Positions 52,753 through 62,124 of a stretch of 64,000 nt of DNA are shown one piece after another; positions within the stretch are counted from its first letter, which is position 1, and the number at the start of each line of letters is the position of its first letter. A program made the translations under genes and the position numbers. The notes beneath the pieces were generated by a model. The model ran no database searches and was not told the origin of the DNA. It saw nothing but the letters and a program-made list of their open reading frames with translations. The stretch spans positions 11,185 to 75,184 of the forward strand of contig CAZUXY010000016.1 in NCBI GenBank assembly GCA_964624235.1, read 5' to 3'. This DNA comes from CAZUXY01 sp964624235 (GTDB taxonomy: Bacteria > Spirochaetota > UBA4802 > UBA5368).

Positions 52753-55186
52753 TGACATAAACAGACTTGTTTTCGATCTGCAGAAACCCGCCCGCTATAC
52801 GGGAGGGGAGTTCAACAGTATCGTTAAAGAAGATTCGCTGGTGCGAATGGGGATATGCTATCCGGACCTTTATGAGATAGGCATGTCGAACCACGGCCTG
52901 CGGATACTCTACGATATCGCCAACCGCGTGGAAGGGGCCGCCTGTGAAAGGGTTTTCGCCGTCGCGCCGGATTTTGAGGAAAAGTCCCGGCTGCTGGGGA
53001 TACCCCTCTATACCCTTGAAACCCGTACGCCGCTGTGCGAACTGGACCTGCTGGGATTCAACGTTTCACACGAGTTGCTTGCGACCAATATTCTGCAGGT
53101 ACTGGACCTGGGATTAATCCCGCTCCTGAGAAACGAGCGGACTGAGAATCATCCATTGATTATGGCCGGGGGCGAAGGGATATCAAATCCTGCGCCCCTG
53201 ATGGATTTTGCGGACCTTTTTTATCTCGGTGATGGTGAAGAAGGGATTGTCGACATACTGGAAATCCTGAAAGAGGCCAGAGGCAGGGGACAGGGCAGGA
53301 GGGAAACCATTGAGGATCTGTGCCGGTGTGCCGGAGTCCTGGCGGCCGACAAGGTGGAATATGTCTATGATGACGGCAGGCTGGTCCGCATCGAGGGGGA
53401 TAGAGTTCGAAAACGTGTGTTTCGGGGAATGCGACCCCTGGATCCCGAAAAGCCGCTGGTGCCTTCTATAAGGGTAGCACAGGACCGCGCGGTTGTTGAG
53501 GTCATGCGCGGCTGTAAAAACCTGTGCAAATTCTGCCAGGCGGGCCACTATGAACTCCCCTGCAGGGAATACGGCGTTGCCGAAGCGGTGATGATTATCA
53601 ACACGATTATCGACAATTCCGGCTATAACGAGCTGACCCTGGCGTCTCTTTCCTTAAGCGATTACCGTTACCTGACCAGGCTCCTCAATGAGGTGTTGCC
53701 CGGTCTGACAGAACGGGGAGTTTCCATATCGTTCCCCTCCCTAAGGGTGGACAGGTCGACGCTGCCTTTGATCGAATCGGTATCGGACCTCAGAAGGTCG
53801 TCGCTCACCTTTGCCGTCGAGTCGGCTTCAGAGGAACTCAGGGCGCGGGCCTGGAAAAGACTCAGCAACGAAGACCTGCTTGGTATCATCGAGCACGTTT
53901 TCGGGAAAGGATGGAGGATACTGAAACTCTATTTCATGCTGGGTCTCCCGGGGTGCACGGACATCGATGAGGCCGATGCGACCATAGGTTTGCTGAAAAG
54001 GATAACCGGTATCGCAAGGGGTAAAAAAGAGATAAATGTGACCCTTTCACCTTTTGTGCCGAAGCCGCATACACCCTTCCAGTGGGAACGAATGATGGAC
54101 CAGGCCTACTTCGAAGATGTTGTGGGACGTATAAAGCGGGGTGTGCCGAGAATGATAACCGTTAAGAGCCATACTATAAGGGCATCGTTGCTCGAAGGGG
54201 TACTGGCGCGCGGGGATACCAGGCTGGGCGGGACCATTCACGCGTCTTACCTTGACGGCTGCAGGCTCGACTCATGGGGTGAGTATTTTAATTATGATAT
54301 CTGGGAAAAAAACCTGGACCGTCACATGCCCGGCTGGCGTACAACACTCGATGCCAGGGAAACGGGTTCGGTGCTGCCATGGGAGGTAGTGCGCACCGGG
54401 TTTGAAAAACTCTATGAGGCACGGAGGCATAAGTTCGCCGATCTGCGGCAGTCCCGCGTTCCAGCGCGCGCAACAGACCAGGCCGACGCAACGGACCTTT
54501 CCGGACCACTGGAGAGGTTCGCCAGGAAATACAAGGTTGCCTGCAGGGCACGAATCAGGTTCTCAAAACAGGGGTTTGCGCGTTTCATCCCGCACATCGA
54601 TTTCATGGAGATCGTGAAGCGTTCCCTGAGGATGGCGGATGCCCCTGTATCTTTCACCCAGGGTTTCAATAAAAGGGAAAGAGTGTCATTCGGTTATCCC
54701 GCACCGGTGGGCATGGAGAGCCGCTATGAGTTTTGCGACACAGACTTCCATGATTCGGTCGACGTGCAGGATCTTTCCGTAAGGTTGAATCAATACCTGC
54801 CGCAGGGCATCTCGGTTCTCGGTGCCCGCAGCCTGGATGAAAAGGGCTCACTCATGGCTGCTACCTGTGCGGTCGAGTACGGTATTAAAGCAGGTGGATA
54901 CGGGATTGCCGCAAAAATCGAGACGGCCCTGAAAAACGGGGGTTCCATTGCAGTAGAAGGTAAGAAAGGGATCAGGAACCTGAATCTGGGTGATGTAGTG
55001 CTCGGATGGGAGGTGCATGACGCAGGGATCGTCCTGGTTCTCTCGGCGGGTGATGAAAACGCGGTGCGTGCGGACACGCTGGCATATATGTTGGGAGAGA
55101 TACCAACGCAAGAACGACATTTATTGCGTATCGAAAAGTTGCGGCAGTTTTCCAGGGAAGGAATGGTTTTAAAGGAAATAGTATAA
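52733..55186 (+). CDS. Radical SAM protein with B12-binding-like and DUF2344 domains
   Basis: The protein matches the fused TIGR03960/TIGR03936 architecture found in many anaerobes. Residues about 20-200 resemble a cobalamin-binding-type domain, followed by a radical SAM core with CKNLCKFC (CxxxCxxC). The C-terminal about 250 residues match DUF2344 (KYKVACRARIRFSKQGFARFIPHIDFMEIVKRSLRMADAPVSFTQGFNKR). The reaction is unknown; family members have been linked to RNA modification or ribosome-related genes. The ATG at 52733 overlaps rsmA; GTG 52724 is an alternative. Confidence 0.88.
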   Translation: MKRISDDDINRLVFDLQKPARYTGGEFNSIVKEDSLVRMGICYPDLYEIGMSNHGLRILYDIANRVEGAACERVFAVAPDFEEKSRLLGIPLYTLETRTPLCELDLLGFNVSHELLATNILQVLDLGLIPLLRNERTENHPLIMAGGEGISNPAPLMDFADLFYLGDGEEGIVDILEILKEARGRGQGRRETIEDLCRCAGVLAADKVEYVYDDGRLVRIEGDRVRKRVFRGMRPLDPEKPLVPSIRVAQDRAVVEVMRGCKNLCKFCQAGHYELPCREYGVAEAVMIINTIIDNSGYNELTLASLSLSDYRYLTRLLNEVLPGLTERGVSISFPSLRVDRSTLPLIESVSDLRRSSLTFAVESASEELRARAWKRLSNEDLLGIIEHVFGKGWRILKLYFMLGLPGCTDIDEADATIGLLKRITGIARGKKEINVTLSPFVPKPHTPFQWERMMDQAYFEDVVGRIKRGVPRMITVKSHTIRASLLEGVLARGDTRLGGTIHASYLDGCRLDSWGEYFNYDIWEKNLDRHMPGWRTTLDARETGSVLPWEVVRTGFEKLYEARRHKFADLRQSRVPARATDQADATDLSGPLERFARKYKVACRARIRFSKQGFARFIPHIDFMEIVKRSLRMADAPVSFTQGFNKRERVSFGYPAPVGMESRYEFCDTDFHDSVDVQDLSVRLNQYLPQGISVLGARSLDEKGSLMAATCAVEYGIKAGGYGIAAKIETALKNGGSIAVEGKKGIRNLNLGDVVLGWEVHDAGIVLVLSAGDENAVRADTLAYMLGEIPTQERHLLRIEKLRQFSREGMVLKEIV

Positions 55187-55256
55187 AGGTCTTTTTTTCA
55201 TTGATTTATTGCCGCGGCCTGACTAGATGTAATCATATAAATTGAGGAATGGAACG

Positions 55257-56006
55257 ATGAAACCTGTGGATAAAACTGTTGTTTTGCTGGCTGCGGCCAT
55301 GACGGTCTTTATGGCCTTTTTATCGCCCGGGCACACGGATATAATGGACCAGGTTAAAAAAGCGGCGGGCATAGTAAAAAAAGGCGGTGATTCAGGGCTG
55401 GACCACCAGACCATTGTTGCGGGTTTGAAAGACGCGCTGCAGGTGGGAACGAAAAAGGCCGTGGATAAGGTATCTGTCACAAACGGATACTATAAGAATG
55501 TGAAAATAAAAATACCACTACCCGATGAATTTACCACCATAGGGAAGGTGCTTCGCAAGGTGGGACTGGGTAAAGAAGTTGATAAATTCGAATTGAAGAT
55601 GAACCGTGCGGCCGAGAAAGCGGCCCCCAGGGCGGTGGATATTTTCTGGAATGCGGTAAAAAAAATGACCATAAGTGACGCTAAAAGAATCCTGTATTCA
55701 GGCAACGACAATGAGGCCACGCTTTATTTCGAAAAACACACCAGAGGGACACTCTATGGAGCGTTTTTCCCCATTGTAAAGGATGCGATGGATAAAGTGG
55801 GGGCTACAAAGTTATATAAAGATTTGCTGAAAAAATACAATTCGCTTCCTTACGTTCAAAAGAAAGAATATAATGTAGACAGTTTCGTAACCAACAAGGC
55901 CATGGACGGACTCTTCTTTATGCTCGGCAACGAAGAGCGGCAAATAAGAAAGAATCCCGCCGCTAGAACCACACAGCTTTTGAAAAAAGTATTCGGGTCC
56001 AAATAA
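55257..56006 (+). CDS. DUF4197 family secreted protein
   Basis: The N-terminus has a signal-like stretch (TVVLLAAAMTVFMAFLS). The body shows hallmark DUF4197 features: GLKDALQVGTKKAVDKVS, DEFTTIGKVLRKVGLG and KYNSLPYVQKKEYNVDSFVTNKAMDGLFFMLGNEERQIRKNP. The function of the family is unknown. ATG 55257 has GAGGA at eight bases. It is a single gene between the radical SAM gene and an SDR. Confidence 0.88.
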   Translation: MKPVDKTVVLLAAAMTVFMAFLSPGHTDIMDQVKKAAGIVKKGGDSGLDHQTIVAGLKDALQVGTKKAVDKVSVTNGYYKNVKIKIPLPDEFTTIGKVLRKVGLGKEVDKFELKMNRAAEKAAPRAVDIFWNAVKKMTISDAKRILYSGNDNEATLYFEKHTRGTLYGAFFPIVKDAMDKVGATKLYKDLLKKYNSLPYVQKKEYNVDSFVTNKAMDGLFFMLGNEERQIRKNPAARTTQLLKKVFGSK

Positions 56007-56034
56007 ATACTTCCATTGCTGATAGTGTAAATAC

Positions 56035-56826
56035 ATGGACCTGGGATTAAAAGGCAAGGTGGTTGTGGTTACCGCTTCCAGTCGCGGCCTCGGTAAGGCG
56101 GTCGCAGAAGCAGTTGCCGCCGAGGGCGGCACTCTTGCTGTCTGTTCCCGCGACCCACGGGCGATCGAGGCAACAGCTGAATCGCTTAAAAGGAAATATA
56201 ATTCTGAAGTATTAGCCGTGTCCTGTGATGTACGCAGGGCGGCCGACGTTAAAAATTTCGCTGAAAGGGTGTTCCGCGCCTTCGGTTCGGTCCATGTGCT
56301 TTTTGCCAATGCGGGCGGTCCACCTCCGGGCAAAGCCGATGACTTCAGTCCGGATGACTATCATAACGCGATTGACCTCAATCTTATGAGCACCATACGG
56401 CTGGTCGAGGCCTTCCTCCCCCCTATGAAAAAACAGAACTGGGGCAGGATAATCGCGTCTACATCGATAACAGTAAAGCAGCCGCTACCGAACCTGGTGC
56501 TCTCGAACGTTTCACGCGCCGGTGTTATCGCGTACATTAAAAGCATCGCCCGTGAATACGGGGGATACAATATTACCGCCAATGCCGTGGCACCGGGGTA
56601 TATACTTACCGACAGGGTTAAACAGGTTTTGAATGCAAAAGCCGAAAAAGAAGGGATCGGTTTCGATGAAGCGCTAAGGACGGTTACCGGTGATATACCG
56701 GCGGGCAGAATAGGCACGCCTGATGAATTTGCTTCCCTGGTCGTTTATCTTGCATCAATGCAGGCCGCGTATATAAACGGCGTCACCGTTCTGATAGACG
56801 GAGGACAATACCAGGGATTGATGTAA
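56035..56826 (+). CDS. Atypical short-chain dehydrogenase/reductase
   Basis: The Rossmann motif reads TASSRGLGKAVA and the structural motif NAGGPPPG. In the active site the usual YxxxK is replaced by S157-x-x-x-R161 (SNVSRAG). This matches a known atypical SDR subgroup resembling beta-ketoacyl reductases. Whether it is an active dehydrogenase is doubtful. The rest of the fold (NAVAPGYILTDR, INGVTVLIDGGQ) is intact. The DUF4197 gene lies 28 bases upstream. Confidence 0.85.
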   Translation: MDLGLKGKVVVVTASSRGLGKAVAEAVAAEGGTLAVCSRDPRAIEATAESLKRKYNSEVLAVSCDVRRAADVKNFAERVFRAFGSVHVLFANAGGPPPGKADDFSPDDYHNAIDLNLMSTIRLVEAFLPPMKKQNWGRIIASTSITVKQPLPNLVLSNVSRAGVIAYIKSIAREYGGYNITANAVAPGYILTDRVKQVLNAKAEKEGIGFDEALRTVTGDIPAGRIGTPDEFASLVVYLASMQAAYINGVTVLIDGGQYQGLM

Positions 56827-56940
56827 GGGCCGACCTTTATTACGGCCGGCATCTGACAGGTATGAACCGTTTTGACATGACTGATTGGATAAGCGTTGCT
56901 GTGAGGTTATGGTTATATATATACGTGGAGGACTGTAAGC

Positions 56941-57501
56941 ATGGAAGACCAGCGTGCAGTGATTAAAAATCTCAGGTTGAATAAAATAAACCAGGTGGGT
57001 ATTGTTGTCGGGGATATCGATTCCGCGATGAGATATTACAGCTCGGTTTTCGGTATAAATCCATGGTATAAGGGTGAATTTCCCGAGGAACAGCAGGTAT
57101 ATTACAAGGGGAAAGAAAATACCATAAAGATTGATATTGCAATGGCATATTGCGGGGGTGTACAGATCGAGCTGATAGAACCGCGCGGAGGAGGCGGTAA
57201 CACATATAGTGAACATCTCAGGCTTAAGGGTGAAGGGCTCCACCACCTGGGTTTTTTTGTAAACAATATTAAAAAGCGGTTGAGTCTTCTGAAGAGCATG
57301 AACGTGAAGGTACTCCAGTCGGGAAGTATAAAAACCAGCGGATCGGTGACAAATTACGCCTATCTGGATACCGTAAAAACCGGAGGAGTGATACTGGAAC
57401 TGATAGAAACACGTTTTCTCGGGCTGCCTATGGCAATGACCGCAATGAACATGAAGCTCGGCTGTCTCACCGGCAATGCGAAAAAGGTGAAGTTGCGGTA
57501 A
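56941..57501 (+). CDS. Glyoxalase/VOC-family protein, methylmalonyl-CoA epimerase-like
   Basis: Two betaalphabetabetabeta-type halves are visible: INQVGIVVGDIDSAMRYYSSVFGI and GLHHLGFFVNNIKKRLSLLKSMN, each with an expected metal-ligand His or Glu (ELIEP, ELIET). The pattern best resembles methylmalonyl-CoA epimerase or a related lactoylglutathione lyase fold. The C-terminal 25 residues extend beyond the core. No mutase gene is near, so the substrate is open. The start follows GGAGG. Confidence 0.8.
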   Translation: MEDQRAVIKNLRLNKINQVGIVVGDIDSAMRYYSSVFGINPWYKGEFPEEQQVYYKGKENTIKIDIAMAYCGGVQIELIEPRGGGGNTYSEHLRLKGEGLHHLGFFVNNIKKRLSLLKSMNVKVLQSGSIKTSGSVTNYAYLDTVKTGGVILELIETRFLGLPMAMTAMNMKLGCLTGNAKKVKLR

Positions 57502-57688
57502 CGGTCCGGGTGTGGGGTATCGGCAGTGCTTTGAAAAGGATCAACCGGGCCGCTCCATGGAATACGTATTGGTTACGACTGATTGTATATGCTTCAGGCG
57601 GGCGAAAAGATTCATGACATGAGAATGAACAAGTGCGAAACAGCAGGATAAGTGATTTTGCTGCAGAACAGGACAGGAATCGGAAAGA

Positions 57689-57991
57689 ATGGAAAGCATG
57701 TTCCCCTCGTCGATAATCGGAACGCTCCTGATGATTGCAGGGCTTCTGGTGGTAGGTTTCATAATATTTCAGATCGTAAAAAGTGTTCTGACCCTGGCGG
57801 CCATTATGATAACCATAGTACTGTTATATGCCGGGTATCTTTACTATACCGGGCAGAAGCTGCCATCAAACCGCCGGGAGATAATAAAGCACGGTGAGGA
57901 AAAGCTGAAACCTTTCAAGGAAAAAGGTGACGAAGTAATCAATAAGTACCTAAAAGAAAAAGCAGTAGAAAAACTCAATGAAGGCAAGTGA
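57689..57991 (+). CDS. Small membrane protein, 100 residues
   Basis: One long or two short hydrophobic helices (IGTLLMIAGLLVVGFIIFQIV and LAAIMITIVLLYAGYLYYTG) are followed by a charged, Lys/Glu-rich helical tail of about 45 residues. I do not recognise the family. It lies between the VOC and second SDR genes. Confidence 0.6.
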   Translation: MESMFPSSIIGTLLMIAGLLVVGFIIFQIVKSVLTLAAIMITIVLLYAGYLYYTGQKLPSNRREIIKHGEEKLKPFKEKGDEVINKYLKEKAVEKLNEGK

Positions 57992-58117
57992 TACTGATAG
58001 AATCAACCTCCGGCCATCTAAGAACACTATAGAGTACAGAGTGAGGTTTGTATCGAGACTGACCTAAAGGCGCATAACGCACGGACGGAACATCATCATT
58101 CTCAAGGGAGTAAATTC

Positions 58118-58879
58118 ATGAAGGGCATGTGGTATAATCTTGAAGACAGGGTGGCGGTAGTGACGGGAGGGACCAGGGGGATAGGTCTTGAGCTTGCGCG
58201 CACCCTACTTGAACAAAAGGCGAAAGTGGTCATATGCGGCCGTAAGAAGGAAGGGCTGGACGCTGCAGCGGCCGAACTCATGGCCGGCGATCGCCTGGTC
58301 ACGGTACAGGCACATATCGCCAAAGAAGAAGATGTCGAAAAGCTGTTCAGTGAAGCGGTCGAAAGATTCGGTGTAATAGATATACTGATCAACAATGTGG
58401 GAATGAATCTGCTGACCGGTTCGATAGTGGATACCGAAACGAGCACGTGGAATAAAATCATTGATTCCAATTTGACCGGTACCTTTCTATGCGCGAGAAC
58501 CGGGGCCGGAATAATGAAAAAGGCCGGACGGGGAAGAATAGTGAACATCTCATCCATAGCGGGGAGAAAAGCAGCTCCCGGTATGGGTATATACGGGATC
58601 GCGAAGGCGGGGATGGAACAGCTGACCAGAGTACTGGCTTACGAACTGGCGGCTTTCAATATCCAGGTCAACGCGGTCGCTCCCACAACCGTTAAAACCG
58701 ACTTCAGTAAACCTTTCTGGTCCAATGAGGACATTCATAAAGAGATCGTCAGGGCAATACCACTGGGCAGGATTGCGGACCCGGAGGATGTGGTGCATGC
58801 GGTACTGTTTCTGTGTTCTGATGCCGCGCGTTTTATCACTGGACAAGTACTTATGGTGGACGGCGGGTCAACGGCCTAA
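58118..58879 (+). CDS. Short-chain dehydrogenase/reductase, FabG-like
   Basis: The canonical active site is intact: TGGTRGIG for NADP binding, NNVGM, Ser145 in NISSIAG and Tyr159/Lys163 in YGIAKAG. This is unlike the other SDR at 56035. NAVAPTTVKTDF and LMVDGGSTA complete the fold. The usual reaction is reversible alcohol/ketone oxidoreduction; the substrate cannot be told. ATG 58118 or 58127 can start translation. Confidence 0.92.
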   Translation: MKGMWYNLEDRVAVVTGGTRGIGLELARTLLEQKAKVVICGRKKEGLDAAAAELMAGDRLVTVQAHIAKEEDVEKLFSEAVERFGVIDILINNVGMNLLTGSIVDTETSTWNKIIDSNLTGTFLCARTGAGIMKKAGRGRIVNISSIAGRKAAPGMGIYGIAKAGMEQLTRVLAYELAAFNIQVNAVAPTTVKTDFSKPFWSNEDIHKEIVRAIPLGRIADPEDVVHAVLFLCSDAARFITGQVLMVDGGSTA

Positions 58880-58999
58880 TTACAGTTAAAGACGGGAACG
58901 GTGAAAGCGATGCCGTATGACGCATGGGGAAAGAAAATCCTGACTTTTACTTGATTAATAAACATGGACAATGTTATAATCAACAGAGGGGGGATGAAA

Positions 59000-59152
59000 A
59001 TGGATGTTCAGAATATAAGCGGTCCCGATATGGTGAGCCGGCAGTTCTCGGTGGAGACGGTGCCCCGGCAGGAGAGCGCTCCGGAAGAAGTAAAGGAAAC
59101 GGAACGACCGGCGCCCGAAGACAAGGGGAAAACAGTGGACACTTACGCATAG
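59000..59152 (+). CDS. Small polar protein, 50 residues
   Basis: ATG 59000 follows GAGGGGGG at good spacing; two in-frame ATGs lie upstream. The chain is rich in Glu, Pro and Lys and ends DKGKTVDTYA, with no hydrophobic helix. I do not recognise it. It lies nine bases before the next gene and is probably co-transcribed with it. Confidence 0.5.
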   Translation: MDVQNISGPDMVSRQFSVETVPRQESAPEEVKETERPAPEDKGKTVDTYA

Positions 59153-59161
59153 GATGTGTGT

Positions 59162-59977
59162 ATGCCGATATCCAAGAGTGAAAAGGCCATCTATAACGAG
59201 CACGTTAAGGATCTGAAAGATCAGATTGATATTTCTCAAAAAAAACTTTCAGAGCTGGAGAAGAAAAAAAAAGAGAACGCGAGGATAAAGGAATACTATA
59301 CCATCGAAAGCATTCTGGAACTGATGAAGATTATACTGCTTAACGTCAATATCAGTGATGCGTCGCTGGAGATTCTTAAATTTAAGAACGAAAAAGCCCT
59401 CAAGGATGCGCGTACGGGTTTTTTTGAGGTACTCAAACGGCTTGAAAATCTGCTCGGAGATGAAATAGACAGGCCGTTAAAGGAAAATGAAGAATGTCTA
59501 TCCAAAGTCGAAAGGATAAACCCCCAGCAATGGCTTAAACTCATCCAAAGGATTCATTATATTCTTTCGACCCTTATTGACCGTATCGGTGAGACATCGA
59601 AATGGAAATGGTCGTTTGTGGACCTGCAGGCCAGGGTGGCGGTGGTAACCAGGAATTCGGTTAATTTTTCCGAGGTTCAGAAATACCGTGACCCGAGAAC
59701 GGAGTTTTACCGGGAGCGTCAGCAGTTGCTGAATCTGACCAAACAGAGTCTGCGTGACGCGGCGCAGCTGTACCGCACAAAATATGAACAATCCACGAAG
59801 GTGCCGGGCGATATGCTGAAATCCATAGCTTTTCTCTCGGCATTGAGAAGGATACACATACTGTTTTCAGAAAATGAAGATGCAAATAAAATAAAGATTA
59901 CTATTGATGCGCTGAGGGCCCGTATTGACTCTGATGAAAAAGAACAGGAGAAGGACAAAAAACCGGCAAAAAAATAG
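59162..59977 (+). CDS. Hypothetical helical protein, 271 residues
   Basis: The N-terminal 50 residues are a strong coiled-coil-like stretch (HVKDLKDQIDISQKKLSELEKKKKE). The middle is helical with a few aromatic residues (WKWSFVDLQARVAVV), and the C-terminus is highly charged (DSDEKEQEKDKKPAKK). No signal peptide or membrane segment is present. I do not recognise a named family. It sits just upstream of the heat-shock operon but ends before the hrcA promoter. Confidence 0.7.
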   Translation: MPISKSEKAIYNEHVKDLKDQIDISQKKLSELEKKKKENARIKEYYTIESILELMKIILLNVNISDASLEILKFKNEKALKDARTGFFEVLKRLENLLGDEIDRPLKENEECLSKVERINPQQWLKLIQRIHYILSTLIDRIGETSKWKWSFVDLQARVAVVTRNSVNFSEVQKYRDPRTEFYRERQQLLNLTKQSLRDAAQLYRTKYEQSTKVPGDMLKSIAFLSALRRIHILFSENEDANKIKITIDALRARIDSDEKEQEKDKKPAKK

Positions 59978-60014
59978 AATTTAGTTCAAACCTGAACATA
60001 AAGGTAATTTTGAC

Positions 60015-60043
60015 TTGACGATATATTTTTTTTTCATTATAAT
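60015..60043 (+). promoter_or_regulatory. Promoter of the hrcA-grpE-dnaK operon
   Basis: TTGACG and TATAAT are 17 bases apart and the CIRCE element follows after one base, so HrcA bound there would cover the transcription start. Confidence 0.9.
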
Positions 60044-60044
60044 A

Positions 60045-60071
60045 TTAGCACTCATTAGGATAGAGTGCTAA
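60045..60071 (+). promoter_or_regulatory. CIRCE element of the hrcA-grpE-dnaK operon
   Basis: TTAGCACTC, nine bases, then GAGTGCTAA form the perfect HrcA operator, directly after the -10 box. It allows HrcA to repress its own operon. Confidence 0.97.
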
Positions 60072-60088
60072 TAGCTCGGTGGTTCTTG

Positions 60089-61144
60089 ATGAATACTGAT
60101 GATAAAAAAGAAAGACCGCTTTCCGAAAGGGAGTCTGCAGTTTTGGGGGCACTGGTGTATGAATATATCACCTCGGGAAAACCAGTGGGATCGAGGTCTT
60201 TTGTCCAGAAGTATTCATTTTCACTTTCACCGGCGACCATGCGGAACATTATGTTCGATCTCGAAGCGATGGGATTTCTTTTACAACCCCATACTTCAGC
60301 GGGCAGGGTGCCGACTGACAAGGGATACCGTTATTATGTAGATTCACTGCTCGACACCTATGAGTATGTGATGAATGAAAAAATCAAGGTCAGGGAGGAA
60401 TTGATCAACAGGGAAGTGCAGCTTGACCGGATGTTCGAATCGCTTACCAAAACTATTTCCGCTGTTTCGAAATATGCGGGGATTGTGTTGACCCCGAAAC
60501 CCGATTATACGGTGGTAAAGCACATTGAACTGGTTATGCTCGACAATAACGAGATCATGGTCATTCTCGTTACCAGAAACGGAATGGTGATAAACAAGAG
60601 CATTACGGTCTCAACGAATATAACCCAGGACGATCTTTATAAATACTCAAAGTATCTGACTGGTGAACTGTGCGGATATTCCCTGTTCGATATCAAAAAG
60701 GGAATTTTTGATACGCTGAGAAGCAAAAATGTTGTCGAGCTTGATGCGGGTTTTGCACTGGATATTGCTGAACTGGCACTCTCTTCAAGGAATGAACCCG
60801 AGCTTTATATCGACGGGATTCAGAACCTGTTGCATATACCGGAAATGATAGAAGCTCAGCGGCTCACCAGTCTGCTTAAACTGGTTGAAGAAAAAACCGT
60901 ACTCAAAAGAATCATGGAAAAGACCATGGAGAAGGACGGGGTGCAGACTTTTATAGGTGAGGAGATAGAAGAAGCGGAGGTTTCAGGGTGCAGCATCGTG
61001 AGTTCTTCGTACAAAATCGGCAATAAAAGGGTAGGAGTGGTAGGAATAATCGGCCCGACCCGTATGGATTACAGCAAGGTTGTGCCGCTGGTGGATTACA
61101 CAGGTAAAATTTTTTCTGAATTTTTAACTAAACTGTCCAAATAA
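60089..61144 (+). CDS. hrcA: Heat-inducible transcription repressor HrcA
   Basis: HrcA represses chaperone genes by binding CIRCE and is reactivated by GroE. The N-terminal winged helix shows YITSGKPVGSRSF, LSPATMRNIMFDLEAMGFL and the HTSAGRVPTDKGYRYYVD signature. The C-terminal part carries VGVVGIIGPTRMDYSKVVPLVDY. ATG 60089 places the start after the CIRCE; the frame is open further 5' within the operator. It is the first gene of the operon. Confidence 0.96.
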   Translation: MNTDDKKERPLSERESAVLGALVYEYITSGKPVGSRSFVQKYSFSLSPATMRNIMFDLEAMGFLLQPHTSAGRVPTDKGYRYYVDSLLDTYEYVMNEKIKVREELINREVQLDRMFESLTKTISAVSKYAGIVLTPKPDYTVVKHIELVMLDNNEIMVILVTRNGMVINKSITVSTNITQDDLYKYSKYLTGELCGYSLFDIKKGIFDTLRSKNVVELDAGFALDIAELALSSRNEPELYIDGIQNLLHIPEMIEAQRLTSLLKLVEEKTVLKRIMEKTMEKDGVQTFIGEEIEEAEVSGCSIVSSSYKIGNKRVGVVGIIGPTRMDYSKVVPLVDYTGKIFSEFLTKLSK

Positions 61145-61171
61145 ATTACCATTGATTTTCAGGGGGAGTTG

Positions 61172-61984
61172 ATGATCAGGGACTCACAGCACGGCGAAAA
61201 GAACAATAAGGCGGAAGAAGAACCCCTCTCCGCTGTTGACGGTAAGGTAAATTCTGCGGAGGCGAGGGATGATGCTCGCGGTGAAGAAATGAAGACGAAA
61301 GAAACGGATGCTTTCAATGGTGAATACTCAGGAAGTATTGAAGAAGAAGAACGATTTGAAGGAGATACAAGAGCACTGGTGGCGGATTTAAAGAAAAAAC
61401 TCAAAGAAAAAACCGAGGAAGCCGGAAAAGTAAAGGAGGAGGTCGAGTCGCTCAAGGATCTGCTCCTGAGGAGGCAGGCTGATTTCGAAAATTATAAAAA
61501 AAGGATGATTAAATCCCAGGACGAATACAGAAAGTCTGCCATTAAGGATATATCACTGGATATAATCGGGATCAACGACAATCTTCTAAGGGCCATTGAG
61601 GCTTCAGAGACAGTAACTCATCGTGAAGGAAGCTGCAGTGATTCGCACAGTTCGTTTGTAGAGGGGGTCTCGATGATTTCAAGGAGCATAGACGATATGT
61701 TGAAGAAGTACGGAGTTGTGGAGATTGAATCGTTGAACCGTGAATTTGATCCGAACCTGAATGAAGCGGTGGAGATAAATGAAAGCAACGAGGTTGAAAA
61801 TGATATCATTACGAAGGTATACCTCAGAGGGTATGTTCTTGATGAACTGGTGATCAGGCCGGCAAAGGTGAGGGTCAGCAGACCCGCCAAAAACCTGAAG
61901 ACCGGGGAGAAAAACGACGTAGCGCCGCCTGGCGATGAAGGTCATGACAGAGGGGATGATACCGAAAAAAGCGCATTGAATTGA
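61172..61984 (+). CDS. grpE: Nucleotide exchange factor GrpE
   Basis: GrpE releases ADP from DnaK. The coiled coil and four-helix region (LKEKTEEAGKVKEEVESLKDLLLRRQADFENYKKRM) and the C-terminal beta-wing (YGVVEIESLNREFDPNLNEAVE) are present. At 270 residues it is longer than the usual 190-210. The extra length lies in the acidic, polar N-terminus of about 80 residues and a charged tail. The ATG is 3-4 bases after AGGGGGAG. Confidence 0.94.
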   Translation: MIRDSQHGEKNNKAEEEPLSAVDGKVNSAEARDDARGEEMKTKETDAFNGEYSGSIEEEERFEGDTRALVADLKKKLKEKTEEAGKVKEEVESLKDLLLRRQADFENYKKRMIKSQDEYRKSAIKDISLDIIGINDNLLRAIEASETVTHREGSCSDSHSSFVEGVSMISRSIDDMLKKYGVVEIESLNREFDPNLNEAVEINESNEVENDIITKVYLRGYVLDELVIRPAKVRVSRPAKNLKTGEKNDVAPPGDEGHDRGDDTEKSALN

Positions 61985-62124
61985 CCAGGTGGATGCATAA
62001 ACAGACCTGGTTAAACGGCGGCAGACAATAAGTAATATGAAAAATCGCATTTTTATATCCAGTTAATAATGAGAAACAATAAAATGATATCAGCAAATTC
62101 ATTGATTTTTTAAGGAGAAGAAAG

